Below are positions 8,290 through 16,644 of a stretch of 59,152 nucleotides of DNA, piece after piece. The notes beneath the pieces were generated by a model that did no database searches, was not told the origin of the DNA, and was given only the letters and a program-made list of their open reading frames with translations. Within the stretch, counting starts at the first letter, position 1. Each line of letters begins with the position of its first letter. The DNA is taken from positions 1 to 59,152 of the forward strand of contig NZ_LIUQ01000033.1 of NCBI RefSeq assembly GCF_001276715.1, written 5' to 3'. Position numbers and translations under genes: made by a program. Source of the stretch: Planktothricoides sp. SR001. GTDB lineage: Bacteria > Cyanobacteriota > Cyanobacteriia > Cyanobacteriales > Laspinemataceae.

Positions 8290-8352
8290 GAAATCGGGTT
8301 TCTTGCCCAAATCTGGGGATTTAAGCCAAAATTGTTATAGAAGCCCGGTTTC
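8290..8352. repeat. 63-bp palindrome-pair module, copy 5 (ends slightly diverged)
   Basis: GAAATCGGGTTTC at 8290-8302 and GAAGCCCGGTTTC at 8340-8352, one substitution in each end, still 50 bases apart. Spacer edges are TTGCCCAAATCTGG and AAAATTGTTATA. It is in tandem with copy 4 and ends nine bases before the AGGAGG ribosome site of the next gene. Confidence 0.88.
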
Positions 8353-8374
8353 TGGAAATTAGGAGGAATCAATT

Positions 8375-9829
8375 GTGACCGCAACAAATCGCGCTAAATG
8401 GGATGCAGGCAGGTTTTGGCGAACTTTGGCCTATTTCCGGGTCATTCCATTTATTGGTAGCCTGGACAAGTTTAAACGCCAACCGAAAAAAGCCCCAACA
8501 GAAAATAAAGGCACGATTCTGGTAGCGGGGGCTACAGGGGGCGTCGGTAAACGAGTGGTGAGACGTTTGCTAGAACAAGGTTATCAGGTGCGATCGCTGG
8601 TTCGGGATAGCAAAAAAGCCCAGGAAATGCTGGGCGATCGCCTGGAACTGGTGGAAGGAGACATTACCCTACCGCAAACTTTGACCCCGCAAGTGACAAA
8701 AGATATTCAAGCGGTAATTTGCTGTACGGGCACCCGCGTGCAGCCCAAAGAAGGCGATACTCCCAATCGGGAAAAATACTATCAAGGCATTAAATTTTAT
8801 ATGCCAGAAGTGGTAGATGTGCCGGAAATTGTCGAATATCAGGGTATGAAAAACCTGGTACAAGCAGTGGTAAATCAAGCCAAAGAACCAGTAATTTTTG
8901 ACTTCAGCCAACCCACCAAAGATATCCAAGAAACTTGGGGAGCGTTGGATGATATTGTCATGGGTGGCGTGAGTGAAAGTGGCATTCGCCTAGGTAATGA
9001 AGCCGCTATTTTTTCGGGCAATGTTTCCACCGCCAATTCTGGGGGCTTTGCTTCGGTGCGATCGCGCAATTTTGAGCCAATTTTAGACTTATCTAATTAT
9101 ACTGGCATCGATTTGCGGGTCAAGGGGGACGGAAATCGGTATAAATTTATTCTCCGAAATGAAACAAAATGGGATAGTATTTGTTATTGCTATTCTTTTG
9201 ACACGGTGCCTAATATCGAGTTTACCGTGCGAATTCCTTTTGCAGAATTGATCCCCGTGTTTCGCGCCAAAACTTTAAAAGATGCTACACCATTTGAACC
9301 AGGTCAAATTACCTCATTTCAACTAATGCTAAGTAAATTTGAATATGACGGAAATTTAAATCCTAAGTTTACCCCAGGCTTGTTTCAAATTCAGGTCAAA
9401 TCGATTAAAGCTTATGGAGGCACGAAATTACCTCAATTTATTCAGATTAGTTCTGCCGGGGTGACTCGTCCCGGTCGCCCTGGGTTAAATTTAGATGAAG
9501 AACCACCAGCAGTGCGCTTAAATGACCAATTAGGGGGAATTCTTACCTGGAAATTACGCGGGGAAGAGGTGATTCGCAATAGTGGTTTGCCTTATACAAT
9601 TATTCGACCTTGTGCTTTAACGGAAGAACCCGGAGGTAAGCGATTAATTTTTGACCAAGGGGACAATATTAAAGGTAAAGTAAGTCGCGAAGATATTGCC
9701 GAACTCTGTGTCAATTGCTTGCAAGAACCGCAGTCTCGTTTTGTCACCTTTGAAGTGAAAGAATCTGACAATGGTCAAGCCCCTGGGGATTGGGGCAGTC
9801 TTTTGGCTACGGTAAAGCATGATACTTAA
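8375..9829 (+). CDS. NAD(P)-binding protein with nested CIA30 domain
   Basis: The 484-residue protein begins like an atypical short-chain dehydrogenase/NmrA protein: ILVAGATGGVGKRVVRRLL (about residues 48-66) is the Rossmann dinucleotide motif. The reductase fold is then interrupted at about 165-335 by a CIA30-type domain (complex I intermediate-associated protein 30; WGALDDIVMGGVSES, then FSGNVSTANSGGFASVRSR). After it the reductase fold resumes (FIQISSAGVTRPGRPGL, then SGLPYTIIRPCALTEEPGG). Cyanobacterial and plastid proteins of this layout are annotated as CIA30/NAD(P)H-binding; a role in NDH-1 or other complex assembly is inferred from the family name only. The start is GTG at 8375, supported by AGGAGG at 8361-8366. 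Confidence 0.85.
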   Translation: MTATNRAKWDAGRFWRTLAYFRVIPFIGSLDKFKRQPKKAPTENKGTILVAGATGGVGKRVVRRLLEQGYQVRSLVRDSKKAQEMLGDRLELVEGDITLPQTLTPQVTKDIQAVICCTGTRVQPKEGDTPNREKYYQGIKFYMPEVVDVPEIVEYQGMKNLVQAVVNQAKEPVIFDFSQPTKDIQETWGALDDIVMGGVSESGIRLGNEAAIFSGNVSTANSGGFASVRSRNFEPILDLSNYTGIDLRVKGDGNRYKFILRNETKWDSICYCYSFDTVPNIEFTVRIPFAELIPVFRAKTLKDATPFEPGQITSFQLMLSKFEYDGNLNPKFTPGLFQIQVKSIKAYGGTKLPQFIQISSAGVTRPGRPGLNLDEEPPAVRLNDQLGGILTWKLRGEEVIRNSGLPYTIIRPCALTEEPGGKRLIFDQGDNIKGKVSREDIAELCVNCLQEPQSRFVTFEVKESDNGQAPGDWGSLLATVKHDT

Positions 9830-9850
9830 AATTGACTTATTTTGAATACA

Positions 9851-9880
9851 AATGGGGTAAATTACCCCATTTTTTATTTT
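9851..9880 (+). terminator. Rho-independent terminator
   Basis: AATGGGGTAA pairs with TTACCCCATT around a one-base centre and is followed by a T-rich run to about 9884. It lies about 20 bases after the CIA30-fusion gene stop. Confidence 0.85.
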
Positions 9881-9977
9881 TTTTAAAGAAATATCAAGGA
9901 ATAATAAAAAATCGTAAAGCTCTAGCCTTTTTCCGGAAGGCACGTTACAATTGTAGGAAAAAATTAATAAAACAAAT

Positions 9978-10691
9978 ATGTTAGCTAGACTGAAGCCGCA
10001 ACTCCGCATTATTACCGCTTTAAAGCCCGTCGAAAAAATAAAAAATCTCCCTCTGGAACCGCTGCTGCAACCGCTGCATAACCTGAATAAGTGGTTATTG
10101 CCCCGCGATCGCTATGGTCGGCGACTTTTCTGGGGGACGCTGGGTTTTATCGTTTTCCTCTTGGCGATCACGCAAATGGATCAGGGGCTGGGGTTCTTTC
10201 TGCTGCTAGGCCCTTTGTTGCCAGTCTTTATTTTAGCGATCGTCGGCGGATGTATTTGTTTCATTTTATCAGTCGGTCATGCCTTTAAACGCGATGGTCA
10301 TCCAGCCCCGTTAGTAATCATGGTACTAGGCTTATACTTAGTATTTAAACCTTCAACACCGCCAAGTGCAGAACAAGTATATTTTCAGAGACATCAAGCC
10401 AAATACCAGGAAGTCGTAGAACTGGTAAGGCAGGAAAAGTTAACCCACAACGAACAATGCAAAGACTCATTATTTGCGGTTCCGGCTGCTTATCAACATC
10501 TAACCGCAACTTGTGTATCTGTGAATCGCGAATCCTCTGGATTAATCGTAGAATTTATTCCTTTTAATGAGGATAAACCATTAGTTTACAGCGAAACCCG
10601 CCACGGCATTCAATCAGTCAAGAATTGTCATCAAGAAGGCAGAATTTCCAAACAAATGGATCGACACTGGTACATTTGCCAGGGTAATTAG
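9978..10691 (+). CDS. Small membrane protein of unknown function
   Basis: I do not recognise a family. The 237 residues have a basic, amphipathic N-terminus (about 1-45), two or three hydrophobic segments between about 50 and 117 (LFWGTLGFIVFLLAI; FFLLLGPLLPVFILAIVGGCICFI; LVIMVLGLYLVF) and a soluble C-terminal domain of about 115 residues with four Cys (EQCKDS, TATCVS, KNCHQE, YICQGN), which could form two disulphides if the domain is outside the cytoplasm. The start ATG at 9978 follows a terminator, so the gene has its own promoter. Its 3' end is followed by two palindrome pairs of the 48-bp type. Confidence 0.7.
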   Translation: MLARLKPQLRIITALKPVEKIKNLPLEPLLQPLHNLNKWLLPRDRYGRRLFWGTLGFIVFLLAITQMDQGLGFFLLLGPLLPVFILAIVGGCICFILSVGHAFKRDGHPAPLVIMVLGLYLVFKPSTPPSAEQVYFQRHQAKYQEVVELVRQEKLTHNEQCKDSLFAVPAAYQHLTATCVSVNRESSGLIVEFIPFNEDKPLVYSETRHGIQSVKNCHQEGRISKQMDRHWYICQGN

Positions 10692-10707
10692 TAGTCCGAA
10701 AAACCCA

Positions 10708-10755
10708 GAAACCCGGTTTCTAAACCCCCAGGGATAACCCCAGAAACCGGGTTTC
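10708..10755. repeat. 48-bp palindrome pair, copy A
   Basis: GAAACCCGGTTTC at 10708-10720 and GAAACCGGGTTTC at 10743-10755, 35 bases start to start, with the spacer TAAACCCCCAGGGATAACCC plus CA. It uses the same palindrome as the 63-bp modules with a different, shorter spacer. Confidence 0.9.
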
Positions 10756-10793
10756 TTTTTGGCATTTCACCGTTAACTTTAGTATTCACCACA

Positions 10794-10841
10794 GAAACCC
10801 GGTTTCTAAACCCCCAGGGATAACCACAGAAACCCGGTTTC
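10794..10841. repeat. 48-bp palindrome pair, copy B
   Basis: GAAACCCGGTTTC at 10794-10806 and at 10829-10841, again 35 bases apart and with almost the same CCCCCAGGGATAACC spacer as copy A. The two copies are 86 bases apart, so this looks like a local duplication. Confidence 0.9.
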
Positions 10842-10856
10842 TTTTCTTCCAAGTCA

Positions 10857-10922
10857 GGGCGAAGCATTCGGATAATAAATTCTCTATGTTTACCCAAAAT
10901 TAATCGCCCGAATGCTTCGCCC
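10857..10922. repeat. Palindromic element, GCGAAGCATTCG family
   Basis: GGGCGAAGCATTCG at 10857-10870 faces CGAATGCTTCGCCC at 10909-10922 with a 38-base AT-rich centre. The same arms occur inside the alpha-mannosidase gene (21518-21591), so this is a dispersed inverted-repeat element. Confidence 0.85.
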
Positions 10923-11151
10923 CTACGCCCCTGCAAATATGGGATTATTCCCCTTTAGAATATGTACCGAATGCTGGCAAGGCTTATATAAAGACTTATA
11001 TATATTGGCGCAGTTTTTTCCTGTTTTATCTTTAATATTAAGCTCAAACTAATTTTGGTAATTGTAAATAAATTTTACAAAAAAATTGGGATATTTTATA
11101 ACTTTTTTACCCCCAGAAACAGAGGACAAAAAGATATCTTGACTGTTATCT

Positions 11152-11245
11152 CCTCTGCGCCTCTGCGCCTCTGCGCCTCTGCGCCTCGGTCGGTGAGCGA
11201 AGCCGAACCGCCGCGCCTCTGCTTTCTCTGTGTCTCTGTGGTGAA
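11152..11245. repeat. GCGCCTCTGC low-complexity repeat
   Basis: About four tandem copies of the nine-base unit GCGCCTCTG, then a GGTGAGCGAAGCCGAACC hairpin-like segment, then TCTCTGTGTCTCTGTGGTG. Such text is a common intergenic repeat in filamentous cyanobacteria; nothing coding is supported. Confidence 0.7.
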
Positions 11246-11337
11246 AAAAACCATCCTATTAATTCGGTTATGGTATATATTTTAGCCTAATGAGGTATAA
11301 TAACATATAACAATAAAAGTTAAGTAGCGTTCAAACT

Positions 11338-11697
11338 ATGAAGCCTTATTCTGTTGACTTGAGACAAAAAATTATCGATATTTATGCGGAAGGAAATGTA
11401 TCGCAACGTCAGTTAGCGCGACAATTTCGGGTAGCTTTAAGCTTTATCCAAAAACTAATTAAACAATATAAAGAAACGGGCAATATTGCCCCCAAGGTGA
11501 GGAGGAAACAAACTCCCACCAAATTGACCGATGAACAGTTACAAGTGCTTAAAAAATTAGTGGCAGAAACCCCAGAAGCCACTTTACAAGAGCTTAAAGA
11601 AAAATTGGCCGCGATCGCCGGAGTAACCATTAGTATTTCTACGGTTCATCGAATGTTACGACGCCTAGATTTATGTACTCAAAAAAACGGAAAATGA
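11338..11697 (+). pseudogene. IS630-family transposase remnant (HTH half only)
   Basis: The 119 residues match the N-terminal part of IS630/Tc1-mariner transposases: MKPYSVDLRQKIIDIYAEGN, then SQRQLARQFRV, and a second HTH ending STVHRMLRRLDLCTQK. The frame stops just after the A7 run (CAAAAAAAC), where intact relatives continue, often by programmed frameshift, into the DDE catalytic domain. I see no DDE half in any frame downstream, because the next gene on the opposite strand ends at 11743. No terminal inverted repeats were identified. It could also be a lone first reading frame kept as a DNA-binding protein, but decay is simpler. Confidence 0.75.
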
Positions 11698-11742
11698 CTA
11701 AAATGACTAATAAGTAATTAATCACTTAATGGTTCACTATGG

Positions 11743-12318
11743 TTACATTGATTTGAGGTTTAAACACCAATCATAAGAATTAACCTCTTTTAAGCTGGCC
11801 AAAAGCTGTTTAGCGGACTCAGTTTGTAAGGCTTTGGCCACATTATCAATCCAACGTTGGGCGCCCACATAGCCTCTTTCCCAATATTCTTTAGCCATCA
11901 CCGCTTGTTCCAAAAAATCCGCATCTTTGGCAATGATTCCGGCCACAGTTTCTTGGGTTTCTACTTGATTCCAGTAATCAAAAAGATCGTCCCCCAGTTT
12001 CCCCAAAATCTCTAATTGTTCTTGGGTTGCTTTTGCCTCATCAACGGTAATATATCGTTTGGCTAATTTGTGAATATCCCCCACCCTAGCTTCCCCAATA
12101 TCGTGAAACACAATCATCGTACAAACTTGCTCAGGATTAGGGTAATTTTCCAATTTAGCCAAAATAAAACCGATTTGGGCAGCGCGTAATGAATGTTCGG
12201 CTACACTTTCGGGATGTTCAATGCCAATTACTCGCCATCCTTCATGTTTAATCCGTCTGAGTTGTCCTAATTCAAACAGGAAATTTAAAATATCTTTATT
12301 GGTATCTTTATTGTTCAT
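11743..12318 (-). CDS. HD-domain hydrolase, HDDC2/YfbR-like 5'-nucleotidase type
   Basis: This 191-residue protein has the compact HD fold of the YfbR/HDDC2 family: RIKHEGWRVIGIEHPESVAEH early, then MIVFHDIGEARVGDI with the HD pair, and an Asp (IIAKDADFLEQAV) further on completing the metal site. Relatives hydrolyse deoxynucleoside 5'-monophosphates. Length is normal for the family. It runs toward the IS630 remnant and diverges from the gamma-glutamyltransferase at 12579. Confidence 0.85.
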   Translation of the reverse strand: MNNKDTNKDILNFLFELGQLRRIKHEGWRVIGIEHPESVAEHSLRAAQIGFILAKLENYPNPEQVCTMIVFHDIGEARVGDIHKLAKRYITVDEAKATQEQLEILGKLGDDLFDYWNQVETQETVAGIIAKDADFLEQAVMAKEYWERGYVGAQRWIDNVAKALQTESAKQLLASLKEVNSYDWCLNLKSM

Positions 12319-12578
12319 AGGATGTTTGTCATAAGAGTAAATTACGATGTTGATTGTTGAGATGATAGCATATAGGCTGCCCTCCCGGAATCTGCGTCTA
12401 CGGCTAAGGCGATCGCTACCACGGGAGTTTCTCCAATTTTAGTCTAGACTGTTAGATTAATCCCCACATTATTAATATTCTTAGCAAAAATTTACAAAAA
12501 ATAGATTGTTTCTCATAAAAAAAAATTTGCCGAACCGAGGCGTATAATTACTATGAAGAAATCGCTTAGGTTTATGGG

Positions 12579-14177
12579 ATGCTATTTGGAAATCTGACAG
12601 AATATCCTTACCCGTCAATGCGACCAGTAATTATGGGGAAACGCGGTGCCGTTGCCACCAGTCAGCCCCAAGCCGCGATCGCGGGTATGGAAATGCTTTT
12701 AGCGGGGGGAAATGCCGTGGATGCGGCGATCGCTATGGCTATTACCTTGACCGTGGTCAAACCAACCGCAAACGGCATTGGTTCTGATGCTTTTGCCTTA
12801 GTTTGGGATGGCAAAGTTCATGGGTTAAATGGGTCGGGAAAAAGCCCACAAAACTTAACCATAGAAAAATTTGCCGGTCAAGAAACCATCCCCCATTATG
12901 GCTGGTTGCCCGTCACCGTTCCGGGGGCAGTTTCTGCATGGCGAATGCTATGGGAACGATGGGGAAAACTGCCATTTGAACAATTATTTTCCCCGGCAAT
13001 TCGCTACGCTACAGAAGGGTTTCCCGTATCTCCAGAAACTGCCCAAGCTTGGCAAGCCGCTGAGAGGATTTATTTAACCAAAAAAGGCACAGAATTTACC
13101 GCTTTTAAAGAGATATTTTTTCCCAAAAATCGCGCCCCAGCCGCTGGAGAAATTTGGGGTAGTCTGCTTCACGCCCAAACTTTAACAGAAATTGCGAATA
13201 CGGGCGGGGAAAGTTTTTATCAAGGGAATTTAGCGGCAAAAATTAGCCACTTTGCGGCGGAAACAGGCGGTCTATTAACTGGGGATGATTTAAGCAAACA
13301 TCAAGGGGACTGGGTAAGTCCGATCGCCGCCGACTATCGGCAAGTCACTGTTTGGGAATTACCCCCGAATACTCCGGGAATTGCTACTTTAATGGGGTTA
13401 AATATTTTGGAAGGATTTAATTTAAGTGAATATCCGCGAGAATCAGTGGATTCTTATCATTTGCAAATTGAAGCTATGAAACTGGCTTTTGCCGATTTAC
13501 ATCAGTATAATGCCGACCCCCGGTACATGAAAATGTCCGTACATCGGCTATTAGATAAAGATTATGCCGATGAACGGCGGCGCTTAATTGGACATAAAGC
13601 GATCGCCCATGCTTTACCCGGACTTCCCAAAGGGGGCACGGTCTATTTAGCAACAGCAGATCGGGATTTAATGGTATCTTTTATTCAATCAAATTATATG
13701 GGATTTGGCAGTGGCATTGTCGTCCCGGAAACTGGCATTTCTCTACATAACCGAGGCTGTGGTTTTACTTTAGAAACCGGACATCCTAATCAGGTTGCCC
13801 CTGGAAAGCGTCCCCTACATACAATTATGCCCGGTTTTCTCACCGAAAATAGCCAACCCCTTGGCCCATTTGGGGTCATGGGTGGACCAATGCAACCCCA
13901 AGGTCATTTACAAATGGTGACAAATTTAGTGGATTATCAACTAAATCCTCAAGCAGCATTAGATGCCCCTCGATGGCGTTTTTTGGAAAATAATCAGGTA
14001 ATTCTGGAAAATTTTGTCTCCGAAGCGATCGTCAAAGGATTGTTAGACCGGGGACATGGGGTTAGGGTCAGCCCAGAAAAAAGTCTCTTTGGTCGCGGTC
14101 AAATGATTTTGCAACAAAATGGTGTATTTTTAGCTGGATCTGAACCCCGCAGTGATGGCATGGCGATCGCATTTTAA
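12579..14177 (+). CDS. Gamma-glutamyltransferase family protein
   Basis: The 532 residues span the whole Ntn-hydrolase family: GKRGAVATSQPQAAIAGMEM and GGNAVDAAIAMAITL at the start of the large subunit, and GGTVYLATADRDLMVSFIQS at the expected autoprocessing point, where the Thr would become the N-terminal nucleophile. The closing part has GPFGVMGGPMQPQGHLQMV. No signal peptide is visible, so it is probably cytoplasmic, like the YwrD-type branch, and likely acts on glutathione or other gamma-glutamyl compounds; substrate is not evident. A TATAAT at 12543-12548 lies about 30 bases before the ATG and could be its -10 box. Confidence 0.85.
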   Translation: MLFGNLTEYPYPSMRPVIMGKRGAVATSQPQAAIAGMEMLLAGGNAVDAAIAMAITLTVVKPTANGIGSDAFALVWDGKVHGLNGSGKSPQNLTIEKFAGQETIPHYGWLPVTVPGAVSAWRMLWERWGKLPFEQLFSPAIRYATEGFPVSPETAQAWQAAERIYLTKKGTEFTAFKEIFFPKNRAPAAGEIWGSLLHAQTLTEIANTGGESFYQGNLAAKISHFAAETGGLLTGDDLSKHQGDWVSPIAADYRQVTVWELPPNTPGIATLMGLNILEGFNLSEYPRESVDSYHLQIEAMKLAFADLHQYNADPRYMKMSVHRLLDKDYADERRRLIGHKAIAHALPGLPKGGTVYLATADRDLMVSFIQSNYMGFGSGIVVPETGISLHNRGCGFTLETGHPNQVAPGKRPLHTIMPGFLTENSQPLGPFGVMGGPMQPQGHLQMVTNLVDYQLNPQAALDAPRWRFLENNQVILENFVSEAIVKGLLDRGHGVRVSPEKSLFGRGQMILQQNGVFLAGSEPRSDGMAIAF

Positions 14178-14228
14178 GGCAATTGGCGAATTATTTATAT
14201 ATGTATGATTAATCTTAGTATTTATATT

Positions 14229-14292
14229 GTAGGGTGGGCAAAAATTCACCATGATATATGGTAGGGTGGGTGACAATTTTTGCCCACACTAC
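14229..14292. repeat. Palindromic intergenic element (GTAGGGTGGGCAAAAATT arms)
   Basis: GTAGGGTGGGCAAAAATT at 14229-14246 faces AATTTTTGCCCACACTAC at 14275-14292 with one mismatch; a second GGTAGGGTGGGTGAC lies between them. It is a repeat of the type often seen between cyanobacterial genes and sits about 50 bases after the gamma-glutamyltransferase stop. Confidence 0.75.
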
Positions 14293-14398
14293 GAATGTTA
14301 GGGGCTGAATTCCCCTCCTATAATTGTCCTGCTAGGATTGCCCTGTCTGATTTTCTTCAAAAATGAACCAGAAATAATTTCATACTGGAGGTATAAGG

Positions 14399-15124
14399 AT
14401 GCAACCACTCACTTTGAACCGGCGTCATCTTTTTATTTTATGGGGCAGTCTTTGGGCATTATTCATTATCTTACTCTGTCAACCAGTCAGTTATGGCATC
14501 ATGCGATTAGGCAGTGTCATTATCGGATGCGTCATTTGGGGTAGTTCCCTCTATTTATTCTGGGCGAAAAAGCTGATTCGGGTTATTTGTCTTATCTGGG
14601 CTTTATTGGTTATTTTACTAATTATTTTACCCGGTAGTCCGGCTGACCCTGATACTTTAGCAGCCGCTTATGTCCGCGAACTGACTCGTTATCAAGGAAC
14701 TCCTTATGTTTGGGGGGGAGAAAATAAACTGGGAATTGATTGTTCCGGGTTAGTTCGTCAAGGTTTAATTCAAGCAAACTGGAAATTAGGAGTTAAATCA
14801 AGAAATCCTGCTTTGGTGCGAAAAGGGTTTGAAATGTGGTGGTATGATGCAGGGGCGGATGCTTTACGAGATGAATATCGCAATTATACCACAAAAATGC
14901 TCAGATACGATAGCATTAATCAGTTAGATTCGAGCATCCTTAAACCGGGGGATATGGCGGTGACTGTGGATGGAGAACATATTTTGGCTTATCTGGGCGA
15001 TCGCACTTGGATTTCAGCGGATCCTGATGTCCAAAAAACGATCGAAGTCACCACCCCGGAACCGGATAATTTTTGGTTTAATACTCCGGTTTATTTATTA
15101 CGTTGGCGGCAATTGTCACCGTAA
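14399..15124 (+). CDS. Membrane-anchored NlpC/P60 family peptidase
   Basis: The first about 85 residues hold three hydrophobic segments (LFILWGSLWALFIILLC; LGSVIIGCVIWGSSLYLFW; VICLIWALLVILLIILP). The soluble remainder begins VRELTRYQGTPYVWGGENKLG and is an NlpC/P60 domain with the catalytic Cys in DCSGLV (Cys 115) and the His in GEHILAYLG (His 194). Family members cleave peptidoglycan peptide cross-bridges or related amide bonds; here the active site would face the periplasm. The start ATG at 14399 is preceded by GGAGG. It is 41 bases upstream of the DUF3370 gene in the same direction, so the two are probably co-transcribed. Confidence 0.85.
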   Translation: MQPLTLNRRHLFILWGSLWALFIILLCQPVSYGIMRLGSVIIGCVIWGSSLYLFWAKKLIRVICLIWALLVILLIILPGSPADPDTLAAAYVRELTRYQGTPYVWGGENKLGIDCSGLVRQGLIQANWKLGVKSRNPALVRKGFEMWWYDAGADALRDEYRNYTTKMLRYDSINQLDSSILKPGDMAVTVDGEHILAYLGDRTWISADPDVQKTIEVTTPEPDNFWFNTPVYLLRWRQLSP

Positions 15125-15165
15125 AAAAATCAGCCCGATTAAATTAATAGCATTCAATCAATTTT

Positions 15166-16644
15166 ATGAACCGACAAAAACCTCAACAAAAATTTCTGAT
15201 GATTGGGGGAGCGATCGCCCTCTTATCTGCCAGCAGCTTCGGGCTATTTTTTTTCAAGAAAATTACCCCCAAACCTGGTGATATTGCCCCTGTTAGAGCC
15301 CAAAATTCAGCCAAAGCACCGGAAATAATTGTGCAAAAAAATCAGGTGCGATCGCTGCCCGGACAACTGGACAATATCCCGATGTTTAATAGTAATAGTC
15401 CAGAATGGATTAAAAAAGAGGGAATTTTACTGTCCACTTTTTCCCCAGATGGCAAACAAGTCCCTGAAGCCCATCTCAACTTTCCTTTTGAGGGCAAATT
15501 TGAATTATTTGCCCACCATTTTATCCATACGCCGCCCAATTTACAAACCCTCTATATTGGCCTAATTGTCCATAATCCTGGAACCGAAAATGTTCGCTTA
15601 AATATATCGGCAGCCGCCAGTTATTTATTGTCACCAGATGCCCCATTTGCTCTCCAGCCACCGATGACGGAAAATCCCAATGGAGAAGTGTATTCTGGGC
15701 CTGGAATTAGGGCGGTGGATCAAGTATTACGGGGAGTCAGACAACCGGATTTTCCAGCAGAATTAGTCATTGCACCGGGACAAAGTAAACTGTTAATGAA
15801 TGGGGCAATTCCAGTAAAAGGTTTAACCCAGATTGTCAATGGGCGATCCACCTTTATGGAGTTGCAAAGTTCGGGCAAAGTTTATCTAGCAAGTTTAGCC
15901 ATGTATGCCAAGAAAAATCCCGATGGCAGCGATAGCGCATCCGCGCCGCTTCGCGAACGCCCACCCACCCTTCAAGAATGGCAAACCCTATTAAATAATG
16001 GGGGATTAGCCCAACCCAGAGACAAAACACCAACCCCTCCAGATCAAGTAGGTGGGCAACTGATTTATAGTCGAGTGGCTGGAGTCCAACAAGGGTCTAA
16101 ATGGCAGGCAAATATTGTCGATCCTGGGAAACAATATTTAACAATTCCTAACCAGGGACAAGCATTTTCCTATGTCATTAGTACCGTCCGGGCTGGTAGT
16201 ATGGGTACAGGGCAAATTCAATCAGCTAAATTATTAGTCCGTTACCCCGATACCGCTTATGAATCTCATGGGAACTATGGCACTCACTATGACCTAACTT
16301 TACCGTTATCTAATCGAACTAATCAACCCCAAACTGTCAGCATTACCTTAGAAACTCCCCAAAAAGAAGAACGATTGTCTCAAGGGGGTTTAATTTTCCG
16401 GCAACCTCCGTGGGACTTTCCGTATTTTCGCGGAACGGTACGGATACGGTATGCCGATGAAACTGCGGAACAAATAACCCCATCTGTAACGCGCTATGTG
16501 CATTTATGGCATCGTCGTGGACAAGTCTTAGATCCTTTATTCACCGTTAATTTAGCCCCTGGAGAAACCCGAAGCGTTCGGGTGGATTTTCGCTATCCTC
16601 CAGATGCAACCCCGCCCCAAGTTTTGACCATTAGAACCCTATAA
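15166..16644 (+). CDS. DUF3370 protein, exported
   Basis: The 492-residue protein has an N-terminal signal anchor (residues about 11-30) and then the DUF3370 pattern typical of cyanobacteria: VRSLPGQLDNIPMFNSNSPE, EGILLSTFSPDGKQVPEAHL, FPFEGKFELFAHHF. Biochemical function is unknown. It follows the NlpC/P60 gene by 41 bases, suggesting an envelope role. One oddity: residues about 256-265 (DSASAPLRER, bases 15931-15960) are encoded by a dispersed repeat that also appears, in the same reading frame, in the unrelated gene at 25567 and in non-coding form near 46900. Confidence 0.85.
   Translation: MNRQKPQQKFLMIGGAIALLSASSFGLFFFKKITPKPGDIAPVRAQNSAKAPEIIVQKNQVRSLPGQLDNIPMFNSNSPEWIKKEGILLSTFSPDGKQVPEAHLNFPFEGKFELFAHHFIHTPPNLQTLYIGLIVHNPGTENVRLNISAAASYLLSPDAPFALQPPMTENPNGEVYSGPGIRAVDQVLRGVRQPDFPAELVIAPGQSKLLMNGAIPVKGLTQIVNGRSTFMELQSSGKVYLASLAMYAKKNPDGSDSASAPLRERPPTLQEWQTLLNNGGLAQPRDKTPTPPDQVGGQLIYSRVAGVQQGSKWQANIVDPGKQYLTIPNQGQAFSYVISTVRAGSMGTGQIQSAKLLVRYPDTAYESHGNYGTHYDLTLPLSNRTNQPQTVSITLETPQKEERLSQGGLIFRQPPWDFPYFRGTVRIRYADETAEQITPSVTRYVHLWHRRGQVLDPLFTVNLAPGETRSVRVDFRYPPDATPPQVLTIRTL
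15931..15960. repeat. Dispersed repeat translated as DSASAPLRER
   Basis: GATAGCGCATCCGCGCCGCT followed by TCGCGAACGC lies in frame within the DUF3370 gene. Nearly the same 30 bases occur at 26158-26187 inside another gene. Confidence 0.7.

Larger units (their letters stand above)
10692..11337. other. Repeat-filled intergenic region
   Basis: This 646-base gap holds two 48-bp GAAACC palindrome pairs, a GGGCGAAGCATTCG inverted element, an AT-rich spacer and a run of GCGCCTCTGC repeats. A TATAAT at 11296-11301 lies ahead of the transposase remnant. No other gene is seen. Confidence 0.65.

Noticed and set aside
3763-10841. The GAAACC palindromes as a CRISPR array
   Set aside because: The units are palindromes in isolated pairs, the spacers are shared rather than unique, and no cas gene is present.
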